From an uncultured Bacteroidales bacterium (lineage in GTDB: Bacteria > Bacteroidota > Bacteroidia > Bacteroidales > Bacteroidaceae), in the NCBI GenBank assembly GCA_902779315.1, contig CACZBC010000010.1, positions 1-48,769 of the forward strand: a DNA stretch of 48,769 nucleotides, read 5' to 3'. Below are positions 18,436 to 29,207 of this stretch, in pieces. Position numbers and translations under genes: made by a program. The notes under the pieces were generated by a model that was not told where the DNA came from, did not search any database, and worked only from the letters and a program-made list of their open reading frames with translations. How positions within the stretch are numbered: the first letter of the stretch is position 1; the number at the start of each line of letters is the position of its first letter.

Positions 18436-19605
18436 ATGTACACAACCATTTCCGATACCATCAAATACATTGGCGTTGATGACCTAGACATTGATCTCTT
18501 TGAGAGCCAATACGTTGTACCTGAAGGCATGAGTTATAACTCTTATCTCATCGAGGACGAGAAGATTGCCATTATGGATACTGCAGACCGCAGGAAAACT
18601 GACGAGTGGAAATCGAATTTGAAGAAAGCCCTTGCAGGCAGAAAGCCCAGCTATCTCGTAGCCCATCATATGGAACCCGACCATGCTTCGCTCATTGCAG
18701 AGGCACTCGAGGCTTATCCTGAAATGCAGCTTGTTTGTAGTGCTCAGGCTTTGAAAATGCTTCCTAACTTCTTCGACGGCTTCAAATTCGAAGGTCGCGT
18801 CATTACCGTTAAGGAAGGCGACACGCTCTCTTTAGGCAGCCACACACTCCAATTCATCGCAGCTCCGATGGTACATTGGCCCGAAGTGATCATGAGTTAC
18901 GAAAGCTCTGAGAAGGTCCTCTTCGCAGCTGACGGTTTTGGTAAGTTCGGAGCTTTGGTTAACGAGACAGACGATTGGGCTTGCGAGGCTCGTCGTTACT
19001 ATTTCAACATCTGCGGCAAGTATGGTGTTCAGGTTCAGAATGTCCTCAAGAAAGCTGCAAATCTCGACATTCAAGCCATTTGTCCTTTGCATGGTCCTGT
19101 CCTCAAAGGCGAAGCTCTCAAAGAGGCCATCAGGCTTTACGATATTTGGAGCCGTTATGAGCCTGAAAGCGAAGGTGTGCTTGTGGCTTATGCAAGCATT
19201 CATGGCGGAACAGCAAAGGCTGCAGAACGACTTGGTGAAATTCTCAAAGAGAAAGGTGCCAAGAAGGTTGTAGTAAGCGACTTAAGTCGTGATGATATGG
19301 CCGAAGTCATCGAGGATGCCTTCCGCTATCCCAACATTGTTGTGGCTGCGGCAAGCTATGACGGAGGCGTCTTTCCCGTTATGCACGACTTCCTGCATCA
19401 TCTTCAAATCAAGAACTATCAGAAACGCCGCTTCGGCATTGTCGAGAACGGCAGTTGGGCTCCAAGTGCAGGTCGTGTTATGAAGGAGATGATTGAAGGC
19501 CTGAAGGACTGTCAAATCGCAGAACCTTTGGTAACCATCCGCTCTCGCATGAAACCCGCTGACGAAGAGCAACTTGCAATACTCGCAGATAACATATTAA
19601 ACTAA
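18436..19605 (+). CDS. A-type flavodiiron protein (FprA family)
   Basis: Flavodiiron proteins reduce oxygen to water or nitric oxide to nitrous oxide and protect anaerobes. The N-terminal metallo-beta-lactamase domain has the full di-iron ligand set: H78, E80, D82 (HMEPDH), H147 (MVHWPE), D166 (ADGFG) and H219 (CPLHG). The C-terminal flavodoxin domain (from ~residue 250, YASIHGGTAKAAE) binds FMN. At 389 residues there is no rubredoxin or flavin reductase extension (class A), so a separate electron donor is needed. ATG 18436 is used; an upstream ATG at 18385 lies inside speA. The stop codon is the first three bases of repeat array C. Confidence 0.93.
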   Translation: MYTTISDTIKYIGVDDLDIDLFESQYVVPEGMSYNSYLIEDEKIAIMDTADRRKTDEWKSNLKKALAGRKPSYLVAHHMEPDHASLIAEALEAYPEMQLVCSAQALKMLPNFFDGFKFEGRVITVKEGDTLSLGSHTLQFIAAPMVHWPEVIMSYESSEKVLFAADGFGKFGALVNETDDWACEARRYYFNICGKYGVQVQNVLKKAANLDIQAICPLHGPVLKGEALKEAIRLYDIWSRYEPESEGVLVAYASIHGGTAKAAERLGEILKEKGAKKVVVSDLSRDDMAEVIEDAFRYPNIVVAAASYDGGVFPVMHDFLHHLQIKNYQKRRFGIVENGSWAPSAGRVMKEMIEGLKDCQIAEPLVTIRSRMKPADEEQLAILADNILN

Positions 19606-19690
19606 GCACGCCTAGTTTTCAAACTAAGCGTGCCTAATTGGCAAACATAACGTTTTAAGTTTGCGAAGATAACGTGTTAAGTTGACCGAC
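19603..19690 (+). repeat. 22-bp-period intergenic array C
   Basis: Four units at 19603, 19625, 19647 and 19669, each exactly 22 bp, carry the cores CCTAGT, CCTAAT, AACGTT and AACGTG with TTTGC/AAAC-type flanks. The first unit starts at the stop codon of the flavodiiron gene, and the last forms the left arm of the terminator at 19669-19702. Confidence 0.75.
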
Positions 19691-19702
19691 TTAACACGTT
19701 AT
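19669..19702. terminator. Strong bidirectional terminator built from array C
   Basis: A perfect 14-bp stem (ATAACGTGTTAAGT with its complement), loop TGACCG, then CTTTTTTA. It lies between convergent genes. Its left arm is the fourth 22-bp unit. Confidence 0.9.
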
Positions 19703-19707
19703 CTTTT

Positions 19708-22038
19708 TTATTTAGCTACTATCTTCCTGACAATGGAGGCTCCGTTGCGAAGTACGATGTGAGCAATAACGGGTTCTCCAACAGGCAAAGCATAACCGAT
19801 GCGACGGCCTTGCATATCGTAATAATAAACGGCTGCAATGTCTTCGCTAAGTGAAGATGTCTCTTCTCCAGGCTGCAACAATGGCTCAGTCTTTATCTCG
19901 TCAATTCCAGTAGCGATACTCTGAGAAGTCGTTTCTTCGAGAAGCCTGTAAACTTGTGACGTCTCGGGCGTGAGATAGTAGTTGTCGAGCAGCTCAAAGC
20001 CGACAGCCTTTGTGCCATTGACCGTTATGGGTATCTTATTGTAATTGATGCCGATATACTTCGATGTACCTTCTCGGATGACGAACTTTTTGTTGGAATA
20101 ATTCAGGTTCAATTTGTGTGGGACATCCGAAACGGTTACCCTCGTTCCAATGGTAAGATAATAACCTGAGCCGAGATTGTAGAGGCAATAGTAGGCCTCA
20201 TCGTCGTGGCGAAGGATGATCCAATGGTTGCGTCGGTCTGTAACGTCAGCCTCATTCTGGGGAATGGTGACAATCTCGTGGTTTCGAACAGCGAGAATGT
20301 CCTCGCCGTTGCCTATCATGTATGCTCGGAAAGAACAGATATTCTCCGCCTTCACTGTATTGCCATAACGAAGTATGGGATTGTTCTCAGCCATATTGAG
20401 CAATGCCTGAGACATTTGCGAGAAGGAATAGTCAGTCTCTGCTAATTCGCGAATAGGAGCCATCGCTTCGTATGTGTAGCCCTCAAAGCGGTTAGCTTTA
20501 TCAAGGAGCTCCTGAACAAGTTGCTTGATAAGCTTCTGCGAACCATGAGTCGAGATAAGAGTCCTCATCGAAGCCTTCGAGTCAGCCAAATAAGCCGTTC
20601 GCAAAGTGGCGTATAGCGAGTCGAGATTAATGCTCTCCACACAACTGTGATCGTCCACCAAAGGCAATATGTTGGCCGAATCTTTTGACTGTCCATATCC
20701 CCCAGCCTGCATATAGAAGGCTCGAGGAACATCGCTGGCAAGCCCGTGTCCATAGTCCATTCGACGATGTCGAGTAGTTATCTCTCCACTATTGATAAAG
20801 CTCTGATAGTCGGTTTGGGTGAAGCTTGCCTTGTTGACGAAGTACCACTTGCCGCTTCCTACAGACTTCTGGTAATTGTTGCGATAGTATGCCCTGCGGA
20901 AAAGCTCGCCTCCCGTGTCTGCCCAATTCTCGATGAACGAGTACCAGGTATTGTAGTAGTGCGACTCACCACTGTGTCGAATGGTTGCCATGTAGTGCCA
21001 TTCAGGGTCTTCGAGGTTCTTGTACCATGTGGAAAGCAAAGAACAAGGATAGCGGATGATACTGTCAGTACCATCTTGGGCCTTAAGGACAATTGTGCGC
21101 TCTTCTGGTCTCGCACAAGTGAGGAACTGAACCCACTGTCCTGGATCCCAGTGACCATTATAAACCATTGACTGGCAACCAGTACCTTCGTTGCCAAAGC
21201 GATTGATGGTAACATCATCTCCGTATGCTAACGCACCAGCCCTTAAGTAGGTCGCAAGGTCAGGCGTGATGTCTGTGTCACCATTGTCCCAAATGGAAAA
21301 GAGGACTCGATGCTGGTAAGACGAAGGAATCGTGTCAGTATAATAGCCATCCTCGTTCCTTACTGTCTGACCGCACATCTGTATGCCCATATAACCACCA
21401 GTGATGCCGAGTGTCATAAGATAGGTATTGATGGTTGCCCATTCCTTTGGCATCAGCACTTCTTGGTAGCACCATTCATATGACTCGTTTTGCGGAGCAT
21501 ATTGTTCAGTAGAGTGTCCAAACCATAGATGTGTGGCTGGAGTTGGAAAGCCACGAAGATGGGCATCAATGACTGGATTGCCACTCTTGCGCTCGAACTC
21601 GAGTCGAAGAAGGCGGCTGATACGATTGTATCCGTCTGGAGCCTGAATCTCAACGCGATACCAAGTATCGGCAGGAAACTTCATCTTGGGGATAATCTCA
21701 AAGTTCGTGGTCTGGCTTCTTGAGCATGACACAGTAACATTGTTCTCGAGCAAGACAGCATCAGTACTGCAGTTCTTGACGCGCACATTAAGAGTGACAT
21801 CACCATTCACTTTAGGCACCAACACAGCAACACCAGAAACAGAGTCGCGAGGAATACGCAAACAATAGACGAGCGTAATGCGGTCGTCAGTCTCGAAGGT
21901 TGTGTAGCTTTCGGTCTTGCGATAACCGGCATAGCGCCCTTCTATCTCCCGATAGTGGCAGTTGCCATAGATGATGTCCGTCGCTTGCATCTGCAAAGCT
22001 ACGAACACCATCAGGAATGACATAAGATAGTGTTTCAT
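19708..22038 (-). CDS. Large secreted protein with DUF3472-like core and type IX secretion tail
   Basis: The 776-residue protein has a signal peptide (MKHYLMSFLMVFVALQMQA), an N-terminal beta-sandwich region resembling DUF5077 (~20-160), and a central part like DUF3472 (MGIQMCGQ, VLFSIWDNGD, ~175-400). A helical segment follows (~460-550), then further beta-rich repeats. The last ~40 residues (YYYDMQGRRIGYALPVG ... IVRKIVAK) look like a type IX (Por) secretion C-terminal sorting domain, preceded by ATGIDEIK. It should therefore be exported to the cell surface or medium. Domain names are from recall of family shape, and the function is unknown. It lies 14 bp downstream of the acyl-CoA dehydrogenase, an odd partner. 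Confidence 0.7.
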   Translation of the reverse strand: MKHYLMSFLMVFVALQMQATDIIYGNCHYREIEGRYAGYRKTESYTTFETDDRITLVYCLRIPRDSVSGVAVLVPKVNGDVTLNVRVKNCSTDAVLLENNVTVSCSRSQTTNFEIIPKMKFPADTWYRVEIQAPDGYNRISRLLRLEFERKSGNPVIDAHLRGFPTPATHLWFGHSTEQYAPQNESYEWCYQEVLMPKEWATINTYLMTLGITGGYMGIQMCGQTVRNEDGYYTDTIPSSYQHRVLFSIWDNGDTDITPDLATYLRAGALAYGDDVTINRFGNEGTGCQSMVYNGHWDPGQWVQFLTCARPEERTIVLKAQDGTDSIIRYPCSLLSTWYKNLEDPEWHYMATIRHSGESHYYNTWYSFIENWADTGGELFRRAYYRNNYQKSVGSGKWYFVNKASFTQTDYQSFINSGEITTRHRRMDYGHGLASDVPRAFYMQAGGYGQSKDSANILPLVDDHSCVESINLDSLYATLRTAYLADSKASMRTLISTHGSQKLIKQLVQELLDKANRFEGYTYEAMAPIRELAETDYSFSQMSQALLNMAENNPILRYGNTVKAENICSFRAYMIGNGEDILAVRNHEIVTIPQNEADVTDRRNHWIILRHDDEAYYCLYNLGSGYYLTIGTRVTVSDVPHKLNLNYSNKKFVIREGTSKYIGINYNKIPITVNGTKAVGFELLDNYYLTPETSQVYRLLEETTSQSIATGIDEIKTEPLLQPGEETSSLSEDIAAVYYYDMQGRRIGYALPVGEPVIAHIVLRNGASIVRKIVAK

Positions 22039-22052
22039 GGTTTATGGATAGA

Positions 22053-23765
22053 TTATTCTTGTCTGTAATTGTCAAGCTGTTCTACGCTCAACTTGCCAAG
22101 CAAAGAAGCATGCTTCTCCACTTCTGCTTCAGCGAGATTGACATAGACCTGAAGACTCTTGCCGAAGAGTTCAGGAGCTTTCGTGGCATTCTGCATCAAG
22201 AGGTGGCACATGATAACGTCTGCTGCCATCTCATAAAGATGACGAGCACAGAGGTCGTGCAATTCCTGATTGTCTGCTTCCTTCACGGCAGCAGTGCAAG
22301 CATTGAACTTCTCAGCCATTACCTTGATGCGGGCCTTTGTCCCTTCAAGTTCTGCAGCGACAGGCATCTGCTCGTAATCCTCGATGACCTGAGCATAGAA
22401 GCCGTTCGTCACATATCGAATAGCAGCAACTGTCTGGAGCTGCGTTGTGCCTTCATAGATGGAGGTGATGCGAGCGTCGCGATAAATGCGCTGGCAAGCA
22501 TACTCGAGCATAAAGCCTGAACCGCCATGAACCTGAATACAGTCATAGCCATTCTGGTTGGCATACTCGCTGTTCATTCCCTTTGCCAAAGGAGTAAAGG
22601 CATCGGCAAGACGGCTGTACTGCTTCAGTTCAGCACGTTCTTCAGGCTCCAGCTTACGCTCACGACTGATGTCCTCCAAAGCTTTATAAATGTCTACATA
22701 GCGAGCTGTCTGATAGAGCAACGCACGACCTGCATCGAGGCGAGCCTTGATGTTGCTTATCATCTCAGCCACAGCAGGAAACTCGATGATGGCTTTACAG
22801 AACTGTTTACGGTCGCGAGCATAAGCGATGGCTTCATTGTAGGCTGCCTGAGAAAGGCCAACACTCTGAGCTGCAATACCCAAACGGGCTCCGTTCATCA
22901 GCGACATTACATATTTAATAAGGCCAAGTTTGCGGTCACCACAGAGTTCGCACTTCGCATTCTTGTAGACAAGCTCACATGTTGGGCTGCCATGAATGCC
23001 AAGTTTGTTCTCTATGCGACGTACATCGACACCTCCGTCGCGCTTGTCATAGATGAACATCGAGAGGCCACGACCGTCACGAGTTCCTGCTTCAGAACGA
23101 GCAAGCACGAGGTGAATATCGCTGTCACCATTTGTAATGAAGCGCTTAGCACCATTCAGACGCCAGCAATTGTTCTCTTCGTCGAAGGTCGCCTTGAGCA
23201 TTACACTCTGAAGGTCGCTACCTGCATCTGGTTCAGTCAAGTCCATCGACATCGTTTCACCCTTGCAGACGCGAGGAATGTACTTTTGTCTTTGTTCCTC
23301 ATTGCCAAAGCAATAGAGCGTCTCAATGCAGTCCTGCAGGCTCCAGATGTTCTCGAAACCAGCATCGCCAGTCGAGACAATCTCGTTTGCAGCCGTATAG
23401 ACTGAGACAGGAAGGTTAAGGCCACCATATCGGCGAGGCATCGTCATGCCGTTCATGCCTGCCTGAATCATGGCTTCGAGGTTCTCGTAGGTCTTCGAAG
23501 CATATCGTACACGACCATTTTCATGATGAGGACCTTCAGCATCAACGGCTTCTGCATTGGGGGCTATCATGTTTGCCGTGATGTCTCCAACAATGTCAAG
23601 CACCTTGTCGTACGAGTCCATAGCATCTGCGAAGTCCTGCGGAGCTTCGTCATATTTGTCCTTGTCTTCGTACTGACGTTCCTTGAGCTCAACGATTCGC
23701 TCCATTAAAGGGCTGTTCTCGAGCTCAAACTTTATCTCTTTTATGTCGTTATAATAGTTTGCCAT
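22053..23765 (-). CDS. Acyl-CoA dehydrogenase
   Basis: This FAD enzyme oxidises an acyl-CoA to the enoyl-CoA and passes electrons to the electron transfer flavoprotein encoded just upstream. The substrate/FAD signature LTEPDAGSDLQS lies near residue 175, the second signature IQVHGGSGFMLEYACQRIYRDAR near 410-430, and the catalytic base is about E438 in YEGTT. At 570 residues it has the extra C-terminal helical region of the long bacterial forms. ATG 23765 (MANYYNDIKEI) is one base beyond the etfA stop; a longer frame reading into etfA is rejected. Chain-length preference is unknown. Confidence 0.93.
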   Translation of the reverse strand: MANYYNDIKEIKFELENSPLMERIVELKERQYEDKDKYDEAPQDFADAMDSYDKVLDIVGDITANMIAPNAEAVDAEGPHHENGRVRYASKTYENLEAMIQAGMNGMTMPRRYGGLNLPVSVYTAANEIVSTGDAGFENIWSLQDCIETLYCFGNEEQRQKYIPRVCKGETMSMDLTEPDAGSDLQSVMLKATFDEENNCWRLNGAKRFITNGDSDIHLVLARSEAGTRDGRGLSMFIYDKRDGGVDVRRIENKLGIHGSPTCELVYKNAKCELCGDRKLGLIKYVMSLMNGARLGIAAQSVGLSQAAYNEAIAYARDRKQFCKAIIEFPAVAEMISNIKARLDAGRALLYQTARYVDIYKALEDISRERKLEPEERAELKQYSRLADAFTPLAKGMNSEYANQNGYDCIQVHGGSGFMLEYACQRIYRDARITSIYEGTTQLQTVAAIRYVTNGFYAQVIEDYEQMPVAAELEGTKARIKVMAEKFNACTAAVKEADNQELHDLCARHLYEMAADVIMCHLLMQNATKAPELFGKSLQVYVNLAEAEVEKHASLLGKLSVEQLDNYRQE

Positions 23766-23766
23766 G

Positions 23767-24789
23767 TTACTTGCTGTTTTGCTTGTAATACTTGATGAGT
23801 TTGGGTACGACTTCTTCCACAGTGCCGTTGATGACGTAGTCGGCAATCGTGTTGATGGGGGCGTTCTCGTCTGAGTTGATGGAGATGATGATGCCCGACT
23901 CCTTCATGCCTGCCACATGCTGAATGGCACCACTGATGCCGCAAGCAATGTAAACCTTCGGACGAACAGTCACGCCAGTCTGACCTATCTGCAAATCGTG
24001 GTCGGCAAAGCCTGCATCGACGGCAGCGCGACTGGCTCCGACTTCTGCATGAAGCACTTTCGCGAGTTCATAAAGCTGGTCGAAACCTTCCTTGGAACCT
24101 ACGCCATAGCCGCCAGCCACGATGATGGAAGCGCCCTTCAGGTTGTTCTTGGCAGCCTCTACATGACGGTCGAGCACTTTGGTGACGTACTCCGTTTCAG
24201 GCACGAACTTGGCAACATCTTCGATGATGACTTCGCCCTTGTAGTTCGGATCGAGCACTTCGGCCTTCATCACGCCGCTTCGAACGGTTGCCATCTGTGG
24301 TCTGTTCTCAGGATTGACGATTGTTGCCACGATGTTTCCACCGAAAGCAGGACGAATCTGATAGAGCAAGTTCTCGTATGTCTTGCCTGTCTTCTTGTCT
24401 TCATGAGGGCCTATCTCGAGGCTTGTACAGTCTGCAGTAAGTCCGCTATGCAGAGCCGAAGAGACGCGAGGGCCGAGGTCGCGACCTACGACATCAGCTC
24501 CCATCAGGCAGATCTGCGGTTTCTCCTGCTTGAAGAGGTTGACGAGGACTGCAGTATGAGGCTTGCTCGTATAGGGAGCGAGACCTTCCGCATCGAAGAT
24601 ATGAAGTTTGTCGACACCATAAGGAAGTATCTGGCTCTCCACTTTTCCTGCGATTCCACTACCGGCAGCAACGGCTTCGAGTTTGACGCCAAGCGTATTG
24701 GCCAGCTTTCTGCCTTTAGTCAGAAGCTCTTGGCTTACTTCGGCAACCTTTGTGCCTTCAAGCTCGCAATATACATATACACTATTCAT
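23767..24789 (-). CDS. etfA: Electron transfer flavoprotein, alpha subunit
   Basis: Binds FAD and hands electrons from acyl-CoA dehydrogenase to the next carrier. The C-terminal FAD-binding part shows IVAGGYGVGSKEGF, SRAAVDAGF, QIGQTGVTVRPKVYIACGIS and GAIQHVAGM in the family order. Length 340. It lies six bases after etfB and one base before the dehydrogenase start, a tightly packed operon. Whether the EtfAB pair bifurcates electrons cannot be decided from the motifs I can read here. Confidence 0.95.
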   Translation of the reverse strand: MNSVYVYCELEGTKVAEVSQELLTKGRKLANTLGVKLEAVAAGSGIAGKVESQILPYGVDKLHIFDAEGLAPYTSKPHTAVLVNLFKQEKPQICLMGADVVGRDLGPRVSSALHSGLTADCTSLEIGPHEDKKTGKTYENLLYQIRPAFGGNIVATIVNPENRPQMATVRSGVMKAEVLDPNYKGEVIIEDVAKFVPETEYVTKVLDRHVEAAKNNLKGASIIVAGGYGVGSKEGFDQLYELAKVLHAEVGASRAAVDAGFADHDLQIGQTGVTVRPKVYIACGISGAIQHVAGMKESGIIISINSDENAPINTIADYVINGTVEEVVPKLIKYYKQNSK

Positions 24790-24795
24790 AGGGCG

Positions 24796-25683
24796 TTATC
24801 CGATTGTGTGGCTTGCGAGGAGTTCCTGGATGAGACCGTTCACATCCTCGTCGCTACCGGTTAATACTTTGCTTTCTTTCGCCTTGAAGACGATGTTCTC
24901 TACGTTCTTCACCTTAGTCGGCGAGCCAGCCAAGCCGCATTGCTGCAGGTCGGCATTCACGTCGGCACAGCTCAACTGACCGAGTTTCAGGTAAGGCTTC
25001 TTCTCGTATTCGCTTGCATAGGGAAGGTCAGCGAAACTTGTTTCTGGAGCCAATTCCATCGGAGCAAGGCAACGCTTGTACTTCATCACTCGCTTCACAT
25101 TGCGAGGACGGCAAGGAGCAGCACTTCCGTTTACAGTCAGGACACAAGGCAGAGCACTTTCCACAGTTTCCACACCACCGTCAATGTGGCGCTTTACGGT
25201 AATCTTGCCGTCTTTCAGGGAAAGAATCTCTTCGCTATATGTAATTTGGTTCAAGCCGAGTTTCTCAGCGACTTGAGGGCCGACCTGAGCCGTATCGCCG
25301 TCGATAGCCTGTCGACCGCCGATGATGAGGTCAACGTTGGGGCAGACATGCTTGATGGCTGTGGCGAGAGCATAACTTGTTGCCAGAGTATCAGCACCTG
25401 CGAAAGCGCGATCTGTAAGCAGATAGCCACCATCGGCACCTCTGTACATAGCTTCGCGAATCACTTCGGCAGCTCGGCCTGGGCCCATCGTAATGACGGT
25501 CACAGTTGTGCCTGGGAATTGGTCTTTCAGTCTCAGAGCCTGCTCGAGGGCGTTGAGGTCCTCAGGATTGAAGATGGCAGGCAACGCGCTACGGTTGACG
25601 GTACCCTCAGGCGTCATTGCGTCTGGGCCGACATTGCGCGTGTCAGGTACTTGCTTTGCAAGTACGATGATGTTCAATTTCAT
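24796..25683 (-). CDS. etfB: Electron transfer flavoprotein, beta subunit
   Basis: Partner of EtfA; the 295-residue protein has VLAKQVPDT at the N-terminus, the NPEDLNALEQALRL helix near 40-53, VITMGPGRAAEVIREAMYRGAD near 63-84, and DTAQVGPQVAEKLG near 130. First gene of the minus-strand operon etfB-etfA-acyl-CoA dehydrogenase-DUF3472 gene. A -7 type box lies at 25729-25736. Confidence 0.95.
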   Translation of the reverse strand: MKLNIIVLAKQVPDTRNVGPDAMTPEGTVNRSALPAIFNPEDLNALEQALRLKDQFPGTTVTVITMGPGRAAEVIREAMYRGADGGYLLTDRAFAGADTLATSYALATAIKHVCPNVDLIIGGRQAIDGDTAQVGPQVAEKLGLNQITYSEEILSLKDGKITVKRHIDGGVETVESALPCVLTVNGSAAPCRPRNVKRVMKYKRCLAPMELAPETSFADLPYASEYEKKPYLKLGQLSCADVNADLQQCGLAGSPTKVKNVENIVFKAKESKVLTGSDEDVNGLIQELLASHTIG

Positions 25684-25728
25684 GCTTTATATATAAATTA
25701 TATAATGTACAATTCGCTATTTCGGCTG

Positions 25729-25736
25729 CAAAGATA
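25729..25736 (-). promoter_or_regulatory. Probable -7 promoter box for the etf operon
   Basis: The minus strand reads TATCTTTG, 46 bp before the etfB start. No clear -33 TTTG is present. Confidence 0.5.
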
Positions 25737-25828
25737 CAAAGAATTTGAGAATTAAAGGCTATGAATTAAGAATTTTATTCTTAATGGAGGAAATAACGTC
25801 ATTCTTAAACGACTGCAAGGTAAATCCC

Positions 25829-25960
25829 AAACGTCACACTAGTAAATCGTAAACGTCACACTAGTAAATCGTAAACGTCACACTAGTAAATCGCAAACGT
25901 CACACTAGATGTTTGCGATCATAACACTATACGTTTGCCAACGTCAAACGTTATGTTTTG
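25829..25960 (+). repeat. 22-bp-period intergenic array D (six units)
   Basis: Six contiguous 22-bp units begin at 25829, 25851, 25873, 25895, 25917 and 25939. The first three are nearly identical (AAAC-GTCACACTAG, then TAAATCG and one base); the fourth keeps the core, and the last two are diverged but keep phase. It lies in the 349-bp space between the divergent etf operon and the mannan operon; the remaining space holds only their promoter boxes. Confidence 0.95.
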
Positions 25961-25977
25961 ACTTTCTTCTGGAATAA

Positions 25978-27967
<1,990 letters not shown>

Positions 27968-28002
27968 GAAATCGAAAGGATGAAGAGGTGAAAAAGGAAG
28001 AG

Positions 28003-29196
28003 ATGAAGAAGCTGAGCCGTGAGGTCTACGAATGTCTCACGCAAAACATACTGCCGTTCTGGCTCGACAATATGCTCGACACAAAGCGAGGCGGATGGTA
28101 TGGGCAGATGACGGGAAAAGGCAGGGTGGAAAAGGAAGCTCCGCGAGGCGCCATTCTCTATGCCCGCCTGCTGTGGACGTTCAGCGCGGCATATCGCGTG
28201 CTCAAACACACAGAACACCTCAATGCCGCAACAATGACGAAAGACTATATCCTCGCACATTTCATGGACAAGGAATATGGCGGCACCTATTGGAGCGTAA
28301 CGGCAGATGGACAACCACTCGACACTAAGAAGCAATTCTATGCACAAGGCTTCATGCTTTATGGCTTCTCTGAATATGCGAGAGCAACAAGCAACGAGGA
28401 GGCTTTGCAGACCAGCATCGAACTCTTCAACATCATCGAGAACCACGCTTGGGACAACGAGTTCGGCGGCTACATAGAAGCTTGCAAGCGCGATTGGCAA
28501 CCTATTGAAGACATGCGCCTCTCTGCCAAAGACGAGAACTTTCCCAAGAGCCAGAACACGCACTTGCACATTATCGAACCTTATACAAACCTTCTGAAGG
28601 CAGGATTCGACAAGGCTGCTCCTGCCGTCAAAAAGCTCATCTCAATCTTCACAGACCGTATCCTCAACCCAGAATCGCACCACCTCGACTTGTTCTTCAG
28701 CATGGACTGGAAGCGGATGAGCACGACGGAAAGCTATGGGCACGACATCGAATGCTCCTGGTTGTTGCACGAAGCGGCCCTCGTGCTTGGTCGTACAGAT
28801 ATATTAAATAAGGTAGAGCCTGTCGTTCGCGAGGTGGCAAAGGCAAGCGAGAAGGGATTGGAGCCAGATGGTTCCATGATTTATGAAGGCGAACCAGACG
28901 GCACGAACTTCGACCACGACCGCCATTGGTGGGTGCAGGCCGAGGCTATAGTAGGGTTCTTCAACCTCTATCAGCACTTCGACGACGAGGTCGCGCTTGA
29001 CAAAGCACTGCGATGCTGGCAATACATCAAGGACCATCTTATCGACCACACGCATGGCGAATGGTACTGGAGCATCCACGATGATGGCAGCATTAACTTC
29101 GATGACGACCACGCCGGTTTCTGGAAATGTCCCTATCATAATGGCCGCATGTGCATGGAGTTGATAGAACGCATCGATGCCATGCTCAATACATAA
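28003..29196 (+). CDS. Cellobiose/mannobiose 2-epimerase (AGE family)
   Basis: This cytoplasmic enzyme (no signal peptide, 397 residues) epimerises the reducing sugar of beta-1,4-mannobiose to give mannosylglucose, the substrate of the GH130 enzyme in the same locus. The (alpha/alpha)6-barrel motifs are RGGWYGQM, YAQGFMLYGFSEY, SYGHDIECSWLL (H247, matching the catalytic His of characterised epimerases), HWWVQAEA and KCPYHNGRMC (H379, the second catalytic His). ATG 28003 follows an AAGGAAG sequence; longer in-frame starts overlap the esterase. The same gene set is known from the Bacteroides fragilis mannan pathway. Confidence 0.92.
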   Translation: MKKLSREVYECLTQNILPFWLDNMLDTKRGGWYGQMTGKGRVEKEAPRGAILYARLLWTFSAAYRVLKHTEHLNAATMTKDYILAHFMDKEYGGTYWSVTADGQPLDTKKQFYAQGFMLYGFSEYARATSNEEALQTSIELFNIIENHAWDNEFGGYIEACKRDWQPIEDMRLSAKDENFPKSQNTHLHIIEPYTNLLKAGFDKAAPAVKKLISIFTDRILNPESHHLDLFFSMDWKRMSTTESYGHDIECSWLLHEAALVLGRTDILNKVEPVVREVAKASEKGLEPDGSMIYEGEPDGTNFDHDRHWWVQAEAIVGFFNLYQHFDDEVALDKALRCWQYIKDHLIDHTHGEWYWSIHDDGSINFDDDHAGFWKCPYHNGRMCMELIERIDAMLNT

Positions 29197-29207
29197 ACAC
29201 ACGTATC

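Noticed and set aside
25829-25960. CRISPR array
   Set aside because: The period is 22 bp with no unique spacers, units are degenerate, and no cas genes are present.
29151-29207. Longer AraC N-terminus overlapping the epimerase gene
   Set aside because: The added residues are translated from epimerase coding sequence and match no regulator; paired ATGs at 29208/29211 fit better.
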